The position numbers were made by a program, and so were the translations under genes. From Natrinema mahii (GTDB lineage: Archaea; Halobacteriota; Halobacteria; Halobacteriales; Natrialbaceae), in assembly GCA_000690595.2 (NCBI GenBank), contig JHUT02000005.1, forward strand, positions 1-61,251: a stretch of 61,251 nucleotides of DNA. The letters are read 5' to 3'. Position 1 is the stretch's first letter. Each line of letters starts with the position of its first letter. The notes beneath the pieces are model-generated. The model did no database searches and was not told where the DNA came from. It worked only from the letters and a program-made list of their open reading frames with translations. Below, piece after piece: positions 53,068-61,251 of the stretch.

Positions 53068-54087
53068 TCAGAGCCGCCGGACCGCGCCGATCGCGCTCGA
53101 GAGCGGCGGCGCGTCGAAGAACTCGCGGTCGGTGTAGGCGTTCGCACCGCTGCGATACAGTTCGCTCGCGGTCTCGAGGACCGACTCCTCGAGGGGCTCG
53201 GGCGCTTCCTCGCAGAGCGATTTCCAGTCGGCGACGTCCTCGGCTTTGGCCTCGGCCTTGGCGTCGTCGACGGCCCGAACCCAGTCGGGCTGGGTGCGCT
53301 TGTGGTACTGGCGCAGCACCTCCTTCGAAAGCTGGGTGCCCTCGTAGCTGAAGCGGTTCTCGTCGAAGGTGCCGACGACGTCGCCGACCCGGATCTCGCC
53401 CTGATAGTAGAGGCACTCGATCTTGCCGTCTTCGTGGGTCAGCCCGGCCGATTCGGCCTGCTCGGTGACGATCCGGTTGACCTCGCGCGCGGTCGACTCG
53501 AGGTCGTCGATCGCCGCCTTGCCGGCGATGGCGTCGGCTTCCGACCGCTCGAGGTAGCGGTCGCCCTCCTCGTACTTCGTGGAGAACTCGACGATCGGCT
53601 CCGCGAGGTCGACGGCCTCGTCGGGCCACTCGTCGAATCCGAGCCCGTGGTCCGCGGGGTCGGTTCGGCTGCGCAGGCTCGAGCCGACCGGGACCCGGTT
53701 GCGGAAGACGATCTCGAGGGGGATCAGGTAGTTCTCGCCGGCCGCCTCGTGGTAGCTGTCGTAGTCGTACTTCCGTCCCTCGTGGGGAAGGTCGGGTACC
53801 TGCGTGAGGTCGATGGCCATCTCCCAGGGCGGGTGGGAGGCGTCAGCGAGGGCGACGACGTCGCCGTTTTCGACAACACCGCGGTAGTGGGTGGGGACGC
53901 CCTCGGACTCGAGCAGTTCGAAGTTGAACGCGCCCATGGTACAGAGGCTCGCGCCCTTCTGGGGGATCTGATCGGGCATCTTCCCCCAGTCGAACACCGA
54001 GTAGTCGTCGGTGAAGACGAACGAGCCGCGGCCGAGATCGTCGTCGGTCGCGTCCTCCTCGATGCGGAACTCCTTGACGCTGGTCAT
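53068..54087 (-). CDS. purC: Phosphoribosylaminoimidazole-succinocarboxamide synthase
   Basis: 339 aa. SAICAR synthetase landmarks: [61 protein letters not shown] and [29 protein letters not shown]. It joins aspartate to CAIR with ATP in purine synthesis. It is the longer archaeal form. ATG 54087 ([12 protein letters not shown]) was chosen; another ATG three codons earlier is possible. It is divergent from cofH. Confidence 0.95.
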   Translation of the reverse strand: MTSVKEFRIEEDATDDDLGRGSFVFTDDYSVFDWGKMPDQIPQKGASLCTMGAFNFELLESEGVPTHYRGVVENGDVVALADASHPPWEMAIDLTQVPDLPHEGRKYDYDSYHEAAGENYLIPLEIVFRNRVPVGSSLRSRTDPADHGLGFDEWPDEAVDLAEPIVEFSTKYEEGDRYLERSEADAIAGKAAIDDLESTAREVNRIVTEQAESAGLTHEDGKIECLYYQGEIRVGDVVGTFDENRFSYEGTQLSKEVLRQYHKRTQPDWVRAVDDAKAEAKAEDVADWKSLCEEAPEPLEESVLETASELYRSGANAYTDREFFDAPPLSSAIGAVRRL

Positions 54088-54428
54088 CGGCTCCACCTCG
54101 CGCGGATTCCGTGACGGTCGAACCGGTTCGCTGCGAGTGGAGTCACGCGAGACACCTCAGGACGTGTTCGCCCCCGTCGCTCATATCTCAGTTGCCGTGG
54201 CCGGAGCGTAAGAAGGTTTCAATATCCGGTCGGTGATCGGGAGCCCGAACGTCCGGAGCCAGAAGCGGAGCGACGATCGATGCCGGCGGTTCGGCTCGAC
54301 GGCCGGTGGCGGCCGCGGTCCGCCTCGCCTCGCGTCATCGGTAGCGGCAACTCTCGACGCGGCCGATTCGGACGGGGTGGGGTCCGGATCCATCACCCTT
54401 TTCTCGCTGTGCGAGCATCGTTACGTCG
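54088..54428. other. Intergenic region between purC and cofH
   Basis: Divergent promoters are expected. A 71-codon minus-strand ORF (54181-54396) is Pro/Arg-rich and not convincing. CACCCTTTTCTC before the cofH start may be its TATA region. Confidence 0.4.
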
Positions 54429-55808
54429 ATGGAGCGACCGGTGACCGAGGCCGACCTGGCGTTCGAACACGTTCCCGAGACCGACCAGTCGTTCGAGAAC
54501 GCACTGGCGAAAGCGCGCGACGGCGACCGACTCGACGTCGACGACGCCATCGAGTTACTCACGACTGGGACCGACAGCGACGGCATCGATCGCCGGCGCA
54601 AGGAACGCGTCCTCGAGGCGGCCGACCGCCGCCGCGCCGAGCAAGTCGGCGAGGAGGTCACCTTCATCGCGAACCTGAACAACAACGTCACGACAGCCTG
54701 TAACGTGGGCTGTCTGTTCTGCAATTTCAAAGACGCCGCCCACACCTTCGAGAGCGACACGGAGATCGAGACGGCGGGGTTCACGAAGACGCCCGCCGAG
54801 TCCCGCGAGATCGTCGCCGACGCCGTCGAACGGGGCATCTACGAGGTGACATCGGTCTCGGGCCTGCACCCCGCGTTCGCGCTCGACGACGAACACCGCG
54901 AGATCCTCGAGGCCCACCCGAACCCGAAGGAGGTCAACTACAAACCCCCGAAAGTCTACGACACCAGCCCCGGCACCTACACCGACCAGATTTCGGCGAT
55001 GGGCGTCGACGGCGTCCACGTCCACTCGATGACGCCGGAGGAGGCCTACCACGCCCGGCGGGGCACCGACTGGTCCTACGAGGAGGTCTACCGCCGACTG
55101 CGGGACGCGGGACTCGATACCGTTCCCGGTACCGCCGCCGAGATCCTCGTCGAGGAGGTCCGCGAGGTCATCTGTCCCGGCAAGATCAGTACCGAGGGGT
55201 GGCTCGAGGCCATGGAGGCCGCCGCGAACGTCGGCCTCGGGATGACGGCGACGATCATGTACGGCCACGTCGAGAACGAGGCCCACCGCGCGCTGCACTT
55301 AAAACGAATTCGGGACTTACAGGACCGCACGGGCAACATCACGGAGTTCGTCCCGCTTTCCTTTATCCACCAGAACACGCCACTGTTCGAACACGACGTG
55401 GTCTCGGGCGGAGCCAGCATCGACGAGGACGAACTGCTGATCGCCGTCTCGCGACTCTTTCTCGATAACATCGACCACATCCAGGCCTCGTGGGTCAAGT
55501 ACGGCGACGAGCAGGGGCTGAAGATGCTCTCGTGTGGCGCCGACGACTACATGGGGACGATCCTCTCGGAGGAGATCACCAAACGCGCCGGCGGTGGCTT
55601 CGGCGAGTTCCGCTCGTTCGAGGACTACGTCGAGATGATCGCCTCGATCGGCCGCGTGCCCGTCGAGCGCTCGACCGACTACGAGAAGCGCCGCGTCATC
55701 GACCCCGACGATCCGCCATTCGGCCCTCGACTCGGGCCGAAGGCCGACGGAACCCCGCTGCTGACTCGAGAAGAGCGGGAGGAACGGGCGGTTCCGGCCG
55801 ACGACTGA
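54429..55808 (+). CDS. cofH: F420 synthesis radical SAM enzyme CofH (FO synthase subunit 2)
   Basis: 459 aa. Radical SAM cluster motif TTACNVGCLFCNF near residue 95, with GLHPAFALDDEHREILEA, STEGWLEAMEAAANVG and FVPLSFIHQNTPLFEHD. It attaches the tyrosine-derived fragment in 7,8-didemethyl-8-hydroxy-5-deazariboflavin (FO) formation. The partner cofG is encoded 4 kb away on the opposite strand; cofC is at the window edge. Confidence 0.95.
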   Translation: MERPVTEADLAFEHVPETDQSFENALAKARDGDRLDVDDAIELLTTGTDSDGIDRRRKERVLEAADRRRAEQVGEEVTFIANLNNNVTTACNVGCLFCNFKDAAHTFESDTEIETAGFTKTPAESREIVADAVERGIYEVTSVSGLHPAFALDDEHREILEAHPNPKEVNYKPPKVYDTSPGTYTDQISAMGVDGVHVHSMTPEEAYHARRGTDWSYEEVYRRLRDAGLDTVPGTAAEILVEEVREVICPGKISTEGWLEAMEAAANVGLGMTATIMYGHVENEAHRALHLKRIRDLQDRTGNITEFVPLSFIHQNTPLFEHDVVSGGASIDEDELLIAVSRLFLDNIDHIQASWVKYGDEQGLKMLSCGADDYMGTILSEEITKRAGGGFGEFRSFEDYVEMIASIGRVPVERSTDYEKRRVIDPDDPPFGPRLGPKADGTPLLTREEREERAVPADD

Positions 55809-55898
55809 TCCACACACCTCGTCCATCGGCTTCGAACTACGTCCGGATGGTTCTGAGGGAGTCGACGTATCCCTCGAGACTGTGCAACCGTCATGCGG

Positions 55899-56155
55899 TG
55901 GCACGCGCTGTGCCGCGGTGAACCGCCGGTTAACCGCGGCGCGACGCCGTGCGAGGTCGTCGCGAGTTTCACGAGCGAACGAAGTGAGCGGTAGCGTGGG
56001 ACCGCAGGTCCCGCGAACCATCCGAATCGTGCGAGGCCGGAGGCCTCGCATACCATGTGAACGGGCCGAAAGCCCGTGAACAGACGGCGCGAAGCGCCGT
56101 GAGGAGCAATCGGTTGGGGAGGGCGTGGCCATTCCCTGTTGCCACGATAGCAGGG
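55899..56155. repeat. Hairpin-rich intergenic element, copy R2 (long form, five or more hairpins)
   Basis: Left stem GCCGCGGT...ACCGCGGC and right stem GTGGC...GCCAC as in the other copies. Between them is a string of perfect small hairpins with 3-5 nt loops: GGGACC-gca-GGTCCC, TGCGAGGCC-gga-GGCCTCGCA, ACGGGC-cgaaa-GCCCGT, ACGGCGC-gaa-GCGCCGT. It lies between convergent cofH and the cyclase gene; no ORF. Confidence 0.85.
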
Positions 56156-56224
56156 CACCTCTCTTCACGCTCGCCCTCGACTCGTTCGTGATCCACCCCA
56201 CTCCACGAACCGCTCGAGGGCCAG

Positions 56225-56863
56225 CTATTCGTTCACGACGCCGACGGCCCGCACCGGCGCGCCGTCGCCCGCGAGCGCGAGCGGATACGCCCGGAGTTCG
56301 AACCGCTCGCCGACCGCCTCGAGCCCGGTCAGGTTCTCGATGATCAGGCGGTCGTCGCCGAGCAGCGCGTGGTGGGCCGGGATGCCGTCGGGCTCGTCCG
56401 TGCCGGCACTCTCGGTCGGCGTCGGATCGGGGTTGAGCGCGTCGACGGCCACGTCCAGTCCCCGGTCGGCACAGGTTTCGGCCGCGGCCGGCGAGAGGAA
56501 GGGATGCTCGAGATAGCGGTCGGTCCCCCAGTGGGCGTCCCAGCCGGTCCAGAACGCGGCGAGGTCGGCGTCGCCGTCGGGCACTCGCGATGCGGGGATC
56601 GGCTCGCGGGCCTCGAGGTCGCGACAGTCGACCCGGACGGCGTCGAAGACGAACCGCTCGAGCGGATAGGCATCGAGCGTCCGGCCGTCGGGCTCGGTGT
56701 GGGCGGGCGCGTCGACGTGCGTGCCGGTGTGGCTGCCACACTCGAGACGCGAGACGCGAGCGCCGTCGGCCGTGTGAGTCGCGTGGGGGCGGACGGCGAC
56801 CGCGGGGTCGCCGGGGTAGGTCTGCATCCCCGTCTCGATCGGCTGGGTGAGATCGATCTGCAT
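56225..56863 (-). CDS. Cyclase / kynurenine formamidase-like hydrolase
   Basis: 212 aa: MQIDLTQPIETGMQTYPGDPAV, then the metal motif SHTGTHVDAPAH (H-x-G-T-H-x-D) and PIPASRVPDGDADLAAFWTGWDAHWG, ending RAVGVVNE. This is the cyclase family (arylformamidase-like, Mn/Zn hydrolase). Substrate unknown; could hydrolyse formyl-amides. ATG 56863 was selected; upstream in-frame codons are Arg-rich shadow. Confidence 0.88.
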   Translation of the reverse strand: MQIDLTQPIETGMQTYPGDPAVAVRPHATHTADGARVSRLECGSHTGTHVDAPAHTEPDGRTLDAYPLERFVFDAVRVDCRDLEAREPIPASRVPDGDADLAAFWTGWDAHWGTDRYLEHPFLSPAAAETCADRGLDVAVDALNPDPTPTESAGTDEPDGIPAHHALLGDDRLIIENLTGLEAVGERFELRAYPLALAGDGAPVRAVGVVNE

Positions 56864-56975
56864 GCGGGATAGCCGTCGGCGACGGGGCATAACACTGTTC
56901 GGTCCTCGAGCCGATCGACGGTCGGTTTTCAGAACCGGTGACAATCATTATACCGTATCCCGATAACGTGTGGGT

Positions 56976-57734
56976 ATGCGACTCGAAGGCAAGACAGCAT
57001 TTATCACGGGTGCGGGCTCAGGCCTCGGGCGGGAAGCAGCGCAACTGTTCGCCGAGGAGGGTGCGACGATCGTCGCGGCCGACATCGATCACGAGAGCGC
57101 CGCGGAGACGGTCGCTCGCGTCGAAGACGCGGGGCAGGACGGCACTGCACTCGAGTTGGACGTCCGGGACGCTGACGCGGTCCACGCGGCCGTCGACGAG
57201 GCGGTCTCGGAGTTCGGCCTCGATATCATGCTGAACAACGCGGGCGTGAGCCACGAGCGCGCGACGGTCGAGGAGATCGACGAAGGCGAGCGCGATCGGG
57301 TCATGGACGTCAACGTCAACGGCGTCTGGAACGGCTGTCATGCCGTGATCCCCCACTTCAAGGAGCAGGGGTCGGGTGCGATCGTCAACACGGCGTCGCT
57401 GGCGGGGGTCATCGGCGCGCCGCAATTGGGGGCCTACTCGCTGTCGAAGGGTGCAGTGGTCAACTTCACGCGGACCGTCGCGGCGGAGGTTGGCCCGGCC
57501 GGCGTCCGTGCGAACGCGGTCTGTCCGGGCGTCACCGACACCGCGATGCCCCGGCAGAACCGCACCGAAGAGGAGTGGGAGGCGACCAAAGAGGAGATGT
57601 CGCGACACTACCCGCTCAAGCGGCTGGGCGAGCCGGAAGACATCGCCAACGCCATGCTGTTTCTGGCCAGCGACGAGGCCGACTGGATCACCGGGCAGGC
57701 GCTGGTCGTCGACGGCGGCTTCTCCTGTACATAG
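56976..57734 (+). CDS. Short-chain dehydrogenase/reductase (SDR)
   Basis: 252 aa. NAD(P)-binding TGAGSGLGREAA, then DVRD and LNNAG; catalytic Ser, Tyr and Lys in NTASLAGVIGAPQLGAYSLSKGAV; C-terminal ITGQALVVDGGFSCT. Classical SDR. The acidic residue after the second strand (AADIDHE) favours NAD. TATA-like CATTATACC lies 28-30 bp upstream. Substrate unknown. The deaminase gene follows 42 bp downstream on the same strand. Confidence 0.92.
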   Translation: MRLEGKTAFITGAGSGLGREAAQLFAEEGATIVAADIDHESAAETVARVEDAGQDGTALELDVRDADAVHAAVDEAVSEFGLDIMLNNAGVSHERATVEEIDEGERDRVMDVNVNGVWNGCHAVIPHFKEQGSGAIVNTASLAGVIGAPQLGAYSLSKGAVVNFTRTVAAEVGPAGVRANAVCPGVTDTAMPRQNRTEEEWEATKEEMSRHYPLKRLGEPEDIANAMLFLASDEADWITGQALVVDGGFSCT

Positions 57735-57776
57735 CTCGAGGGGAAGCGTTTCGGAACCGGCGGCCGAACGGCCGCC

Positions 57777-58235
57777 ATGGCCACTGACGACTCGTACGTG
57801 CGGCAGGCGATCGACCTCGCGGAATCGGCGGTCGCGAACGGCAACACTCCCTTCGGTTCCCTGCTCGTCGTCGACGATGCGGTCGTCCGGACCGCGGAGA
57901 ACACCACCCTAACTGACGACGACGTGTCGGCCCACCCCGAGTTCAAGCTCGCTCGGTGGGCCGCCCGCGAACTCGAGCCCAGCGAACGCGCCTCGTGTAC
58001 GATGTACACAAGCACCGAGCCCTGCCCGATGTGTGCGAGCGCAATCGTCTACGCGGGGCTGGACCGGGTCGTCTACAGTGTCCCCGTCGACTCGCTTGCC
58101 GGGATCCGGGACGATGGCGTGATCGAGATTCCCTGCGCGGAGGTGATCGAACGGGCCGACGCCAACACGAGCGTCGAGGGACCGGTGCTCGAGGACGAGG
58201 GGCTGGCGCTCCACGAGGACTACTTTTCCGAGTGA
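57777..58235 (+). CDS. Cytidine/deoxycytidylate-type nucleoside deaminase family protein
   Basis: 152 aa. Zinc site: HPEF in the H-x-E position (usually HAE) and TEPCPMCASAIVYAGLDRVVYS (P-C-x2-C). The core helix MATDDSYVRQAIDLAESAVANGNTPFGSLLV matches tRNA-adenosine/guanine deaminase-like proteins. It hydrolytically deaminates a nucleobase or nucleoside. Guanine deaminase-like activity is plausible but not provable here. Confidence 0.9.
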   Translation: MATDDSYVRQAIDLAESAVANGNTPFGSLLVVDDAVVRTAENTTLTDDDVSAHPEFKLARWAARELEPSERASCTMYTSTEPCPMCASAIVYAGLDRVVYSVPVDSLAGIRDDGVIEIPCAEVIERADANTSVEGPVLEDEGLALHEDYFSE

Positions 58236-58290
58236 CCGCGAGACGAACGTCCCTCTCAGTCCGATACAGACCCCTCCATCCACCGCGCGG

Positions 58291-58485
58291 TGGCGCGCGC
58301 TGTGCCGCGGTGAACCCCCGGTGAACCGCGGCGCGACCTCGTGCGAGGGATGAGTGAGCGACCACCGGGAGTCGTTCGAAAGACGCGAAGCGTCTTTCGT
58401 GATGACGAGAGGCCATCGGTCTCTCGAACCACGAGCGAATCGGCTGGGGAGGGCGTGGCAATTCAGTGTTGCCACGATAGCAGGA
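58291..58485. repeat. Hairpin-rich intergenic element, copy R3 (middle form, two hairpins)
   Basis: Left stem GCCGCGGT...ACCGCGGC and right stem GTGGCAA-ttcagtg-TTGCCAC as in R2. The centre has CGAAAGACGC-gaa-GCGTCTTTCG (10 bp, 3-nt loop) and a GAGAGGCC/GGTCTCTC-type hairpin. It follows the deaminase gene. Confidence 0.85.
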
Positions 58486-58627
58486 CGCTCGTCGCCGTCA
58501 GTACCGGCCGTAGCCGAATCACCCGTCTTCGATCGCGAATCCGCGAATTACCGCTGCTCGAGCCACAGCGACTAGTTCTCACAACATCGTCCAGTAGTTA
58601 TAAGTTATATTGCGAGTACATTCAACT

Positions 58628-58704
58628 GGAAGCCGGTCTCCGAACGGAGCAAGAGGGCTGCATCGAAACGCCCCGGGTGCAGGCACACCCGAGACCTGGC
58701 TTCC
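58628..58704 (+). ncRNA. Candidate structured RNA (77 nt, long closing stem)
   Basis: The ends pair: GGAAGCCGGTCTC at 58628-58640 with GAGACC-T-GGCTTCC at 58691-58704, a 13-bp stem with one bulge. Inside, CTCC-gaac-GGAG, GGGTG...CACCC and CTGCA...TGCAG can pair alternatively. A TATA-like TTATAAGTTATATTG lies about 20-30 bp upstream of 58628, the right distance for an archaeal promoter. It matches no RNA family I know; it could instead be an inverted-repeat remnant. Orientation assumed from the TATA-like box. Confidence 0.35.
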
Positions 58705-58838
58705 AAGCGACCTGCTTGAAGCCATGCTTCGCTTCGTACTATCGGGATATAAACGTCCCGCACGACGGTGGAATCAACGCCGACGAGCAGCGACGGCCCT
58801 CGAGCCCCAACGCCGACTCGCAACCGCCGGTGGTCGCG

Positions 58839-58988
58839 ATGGCTGATGACGACCCGTTCGAGTCGTCGCTTCCCGACTGTCCTCACTGCGGCCGCACGGT
58901 CTGGATCGTGACCGTCAGCGGCCCCGGCGACGGCACCGCCTCCCCCTGCGAGTGTTCGGTGGTTCCGGACCGCCTCGAGCGGGAGTAG
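58839..58988 (+). CDS. Small Cys-rich (zinc-binding) protein (49 aa)
   Basis: MADDDPFESSLPDCPHCGRTVWIVTVSGPGDGTASPCECSVVPDRLERE: one CxxC knuckle and a CxC pair, enough for one zinc. A TATA-like GATATAAAC lies ~90 bp upstream. ATG 58839 begins where the sequence becomes acidic and protein-like; the longer upstream ORF is not credible. Confidence 0.6.
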   Translation: MADDDPFESSLPDCPHCGRTVWIVTVSGPGDGTASPCECSVVPDRLERE

Positions 58989-59128
58989 TCGGCTCGCGGC
59001 TCGAGATACAGTCCCGATCGTCGCCGGCGACACTATCGGCGACCCATCCGTCAAACCGCTGGATTACACACGATTCTGATTACTATCAAAGACCTCATAA
59101 TTATGGATAGGATGATATAAAAATAAGT

Positions 59129-59350
59129 ATGACAATTCACTTTAGACGGGCGGTAATTGCGGTGTCGTTGGTGGTTGTGTCGGCAATAGCTAACTATATC
59201 GAATTTCACGGAACGAGCAGGAACGTTTCCTCGATCGGAGACCTCGTCATCTGGCTCGTGGTCGGCATCCCTGTTGCCTATCTGTTCCTCACGATCAGTA
59301 TCGTCTGTAGTACTGTTGTAATGGAGCGTCTATTTTCCGTTCTGAGATAA
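59129..59350 (+). CDS. AT-rich small membrane protein (73 aa)
   Basis: MTIHFRRAVIAVSLVVVSAIANYIEF, then LVIWLVVGIPVAYLFLTISIVCSTVVM: two TM helices. Base composition is visibly lower in GC than its neighbours, and codons ATA, AGA and TTA occur, suggesting recent transfer or relaxed selection. TATA-like GATATAAAAATAAG lies just upstream (59114-59127), close to the ATG. Two small hairpins follow the stop. Family unknown. Confidence 0.6.
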   Translation: MTIHFRRAVIAVSLVVVSAIANYIEFHGTSRNVSSIGDLVIWLVVGIPVAYLFLTISIVCSTVVMERLFSVLR

Positions 59351-59353
59351 CCC

Positions 59354-59390
59354 GATCCGCTCGGGATCACTCTCTGAATTATAATCAGAG
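59354..59390 (+). terminator. Two consecutive small hairpins after the AT-rich gene
   Basis: GATCC-gctcg-GGATC (59354-59368) and CTCTGA-attataa-TCAGAG (59372-59390) follow directly after the stop of the 73-aa ORF. They are typical of a transcript end, though archaeal terminators are usually just T-runs, so the call is tentative. Confidence 0.4.
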
Positions 59391-59483
59391 TCCGTCGCTA
59401 ACCGTCTAGAGAAGGGAAAGAGCGGCAGGATAATTCACTTCCAGTCACACTTGCAACCGTTGGTAGCGTCCCGCTGGCCAACC

Positions 59484-60647
59484 TCAGTGTGACGCGGTTG
59501 TCTTCCCGTCCCGAAGCACCGCCCGGTACCGCTCCCCGGCCGCGCCGTCGGCCGCGAGCGCGTCCCGGATCGTCGGCGAGATCCACTCCCGGTCGCCGTC
59601 CGCGCCGTCGGCCAGCCGCCCGTCGAAGCCGTCGGTCCGCAGCGCGGACGGCAGGAACCGCTCGTAGACCGGCAGCCGCTCGCCGAGCGGTACGTTCGCG
59701 CTCGCGGCGATCTCCTCGAGTTCCCTGAGCGCGGGCCACGTGTACTCGGGGTTGATGTGGTCGTCGGTGACCGGCGAGACGCCGCCCAGATCGTCGACGC
59801 CGCAGTCGATCAGGTCCTTCGCGGGCGCGAGGTTCGGCGGGACCTGCACCGAGACCTCCTCGGGCAGGGCGGCCCGCGCCATCGCGGTCACCTGCCGCAT
59901 CGTCGCGAGGTCGGGCGAGCCGCCGGACCAGCGCTCGTTCTCGACGACGGGCTGGACGATCACCTCCTGGATGTGGTCGTAGCGCTCGTGGAGTTCGCGA
60001 ATCGCCAGCAGGCTCTCGGCGCGGTCGCGCCAGTCCTCGCCGATCCCCACCAGAACCCCGGTCGTGAAGGCCACGTCGAGTTCGCCCGCGTTCTTGAGCG
60101 TGCGCAGGCGCTGGCCGGGCACCTTGCGCCGCGGCCCGGCGTGGGCCCCGACCTCGGCGGTCGTCTCGAGCATCACGCCCATGCTGGCGTTGACGTCGGC
60201 GACTTCGGCCAGCTGCTCGCGGGTCTGGTCGCCCGGATTCGCGTGGGGCAGCAGGCCCTCCTCGAGCGCCACTTCACAGGCCTCGCGCAGGTAGGTGTGA
60301 ATCGAGTCGTGGCCCCACGCCTCGAGTTGGGCGTGGATCTCGGTGTAGCGGTCGTCGGGATCGTCGCCGAAGGTAAACAGCGCCTCCGTACAGCCGGCGT
60401 CGGCCCCCCGCCGACAGATCTCGCGGACTTCCTCGAGCGAGAGCAGTTCGGCCTGCCCCGGCGGGTCGAAGTACGTACAGTAGGTGCAGGTGTACCGGCA
60501 GGCGGTCGTCAGCGGCACGAAGACGTTCCGCGAAAAGGTAAGCGCCGGCGGCGCGTCGACGTCGCTCGGGCTGACTTGGAGGAGGTCGTCGACGGCTTCC
60601 TCCTCGACCGCGATGTCGACGCCGTACTCGCTGGCCCCGGAAACCAT
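59484..60647 (-). CDS. cofG: F420 synthesis radical SAM enzyme CofG (FO synthase subunit 1)
   Basis: 387 aa from ATG 60647. Radical SAM cluster motif VPLTTACRYTCTYCTYFDPPG (C-x3-C-x2-C), then FTFGDDPDDRY, HANPGDQTREQL and GIGEDWRDRAESLLAIREL. It completes ring closure of FO with CofH. cofC lies 60 bp upstream on the same strand, forming a cofC-cofG operon. It ends KTTASH; the next 130 bp hold no gene. Confidence 0.95.
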   Translation of the reverse strand: MVSGASEYGVDIAVEEEAVDDLLQVSPSDVDAPPALTFSRNVFVPLTTACRYTCTYCTYFDPPGQAELLSLEEVREICRRGADAGCTEALFTFGDDPDDRYTEIHAQLEAWGHDSIHTYLREACEVALEEGLLPHANPGDQTREQLAEVADVNASMGVMLETTAEVGAHAGPRRKVPGQRLRTLKNAGELDVAFTTGVLVGIGEDWRDRAESLLAIRELHERYDHIQEVIVQPVVENERWSGGSPDLATMRQVTAMARAALPEEVSVQVPPNLAPAKDLIDCGVDDLGGVSPVTDDHINPEYTWPALRELEEIAASANVPLGERLPVYERFLPSALRTDGFDGRLADGADGDREWISPTIRDALAADGAAGERYRAVLRDGKTTASH

Positions 60648-60707
60648 TACCTCCGATTGTCGTGGCTCGGCACATAAGGCCTTCACTTCGCGGCAATCGC
60701 TGGGCCG

Positions 60708-61251
60708 TCACTCCGTCGGGCCGCCGTTTCGAACCGCGGCGACCCGGCCCTCGCGACGCTCGAGTTCGAAGCCGAACTCGCGGAGGACGGCCGGCGCGCG
60801 GTCGCTCTCGCGGCCGTGGACGAGGACCTCGACGAGGTCCGCGGGCTCGTCGACGTCGGTCCCGAGCCGGAACGAATCGACCGTCTCGAGGGTCGCGCCG
60901 ACCTCGCGGGCGATCCCACGGTGGTCGAGATAGGAGAGCCCGTGGTAGTCGACGCGGAACGCGGGGTGGTCGACGACGAGGGCGTTGGTGCCGCCGCCGC
61001 GGCCGGGCGCGATCGCGACGTCGGCCGCGGCGGTCAGCAGGGCCGCGAGCGCGTCGGGCGTCGCGAGCGCGAGATCGGCCATGACCACGGCGACGGGGTC
61101 GTCGCCGTCGCCGGCCGGGAGCCGCGCGTTGACCGCCTCGGTCAGCGGTCGGTCGTCGACCGTCAACGACGCCGCCGCGGCGACCTCGCCCGGCATCTCG
61201 AGGGCCGCGAGGTCCAGCGGCGCGGTCGAGACGACGGCGGGCTCGTGGCCC
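60708..61251 (-). CDS. cofC: 2-phospho-L-lactate guanylyltransferase CofC (N-terminus outside window)
   Basis: The frame runs through the window edge (about 180 codons visible). Nucleotidyltransferase-like segments: [54 protein letters not shown], and [23 protein letters not shown]. These match CofC, which activates phospholactate with GTP for F420 synthesis. cofG follows on the same strand 60 bp downstream. Confidence 0.9.
   Translation of the reverse strand, partial: GHEPAVVSTAPLDLAALEMPGEVAAAASLTVDDRPLTEAVNARLPAGDGDDPVAVVMADLALATPDALAALLTAAADVAIAPGRGGGTNALVVDHPAFRVDYHGLSYLDHRGIAREVGATLETVDSFRLGTDVDEPADLVEVLVHGRESDRAPAVLREFGFELERREGRVAAVRNGGPTE

Noticed and set aside
54181-54396. 71-codon minus-strand ORF upstream of purC
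   Set aside because: Pro/Arg/Ser-rich with no family features and no coding-like third-position pattern; treated as intergenic.
52146-58485. Hairpin-array repeats as a CRISPR array
   Set aside because: Only three dispersed copies, the internal units are self-complementary hairpins rather than a fixed direct repeat with spacers, and there are no cas genes.

Overview
The window comes from a haloarchaeon (class Halobacteria), probably a Natrialbaceae member of the Natrinema/Haloterrigena type; the genus is an inference. The grounds are high GC with strong G/C third positions, very acidic proteins, LonB, Tat-type and PGF-CTERM secreted proteins, many HTH_10 (bacterio-opsin activator type) regulators, HalOD1 and DUF7511 proteins, numerous tiny zinc-finger proteins, and archaeal tRNA-modification and F420 pathways.

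Layout. 1-9 kb: the end of lonB, a CPBP protease, rnhB, pus10, an HtrA-like Tat lipoprotein, small proteins, trmY and tRNA-Pro(CGG). 9.1-11.7 kb: a short, visibly AT-richer island between tRNA-Pro and a truncated PPOX gene. It carries an unrecognised 414-aa protein, a PD-(D/E)XK nuclease-like protein and a tiny membrane ORF. 12-24 kb: mainly regulators and redox enzymes (PadR, NUDIX, a LOV-domain Bat-like regulator, an FAD monooxygenase, aldehyde ferredoxin oxidoreductase, two HTH regulators). 24-30 kb: a long run of minus-strand genes (PPOX, AzlCD exporter, ubiquitin-like/MoaD protein, PadR, GNAT). 30-35 kb: a decaying histidine kinase in front of two response regulators, then DpsA and a DtxR-type metal regulator with an iron-box-like operator. 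36-44 kb: arcS, tgtA and the radical-SAM enzyme RaSEA, which together make archaeosine. 44-61 kb: a large sensor kinase, purine genes (purS, purQ, purU, purC) and F420 genes (cofH, cofG, cofC), mixed with housekeeping enzymes.

How they work together. Pus10 and TrmY act in series on tRNA position 54 (pseudouridine, then m1-pseudouridine). TgtA, ArcS and RaSEA act in series on tRNA position 15. CofG+CofH make the deazaflavin chromophore and CofC activates the phosphate side chain of F420. The DtxR regulator lies next to dpsA, which stores iron.

Two repeat families stand out. (i) Five copies of an 85-86 bp near-perfect palindrome (CTATAGTAG...CTACTATAG). One splits a membrane-protein gene, one truncates a PPOX gene at the island border, and two more supply the stop codons of pus10 and of a regulator. 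Each end carries stops in all three incoming frames. (ii) Three copies of a hairpin-rich intergenic element whose terminal stem covaries between copies and whose centre holds a variable number of small hairpins. A 77-nt self-complementary candidate RNA with an upstream TATA-like box lies near 58.6 kb. The least understood units are the island gene pair, the palindrome family and the variable-hairpin family.
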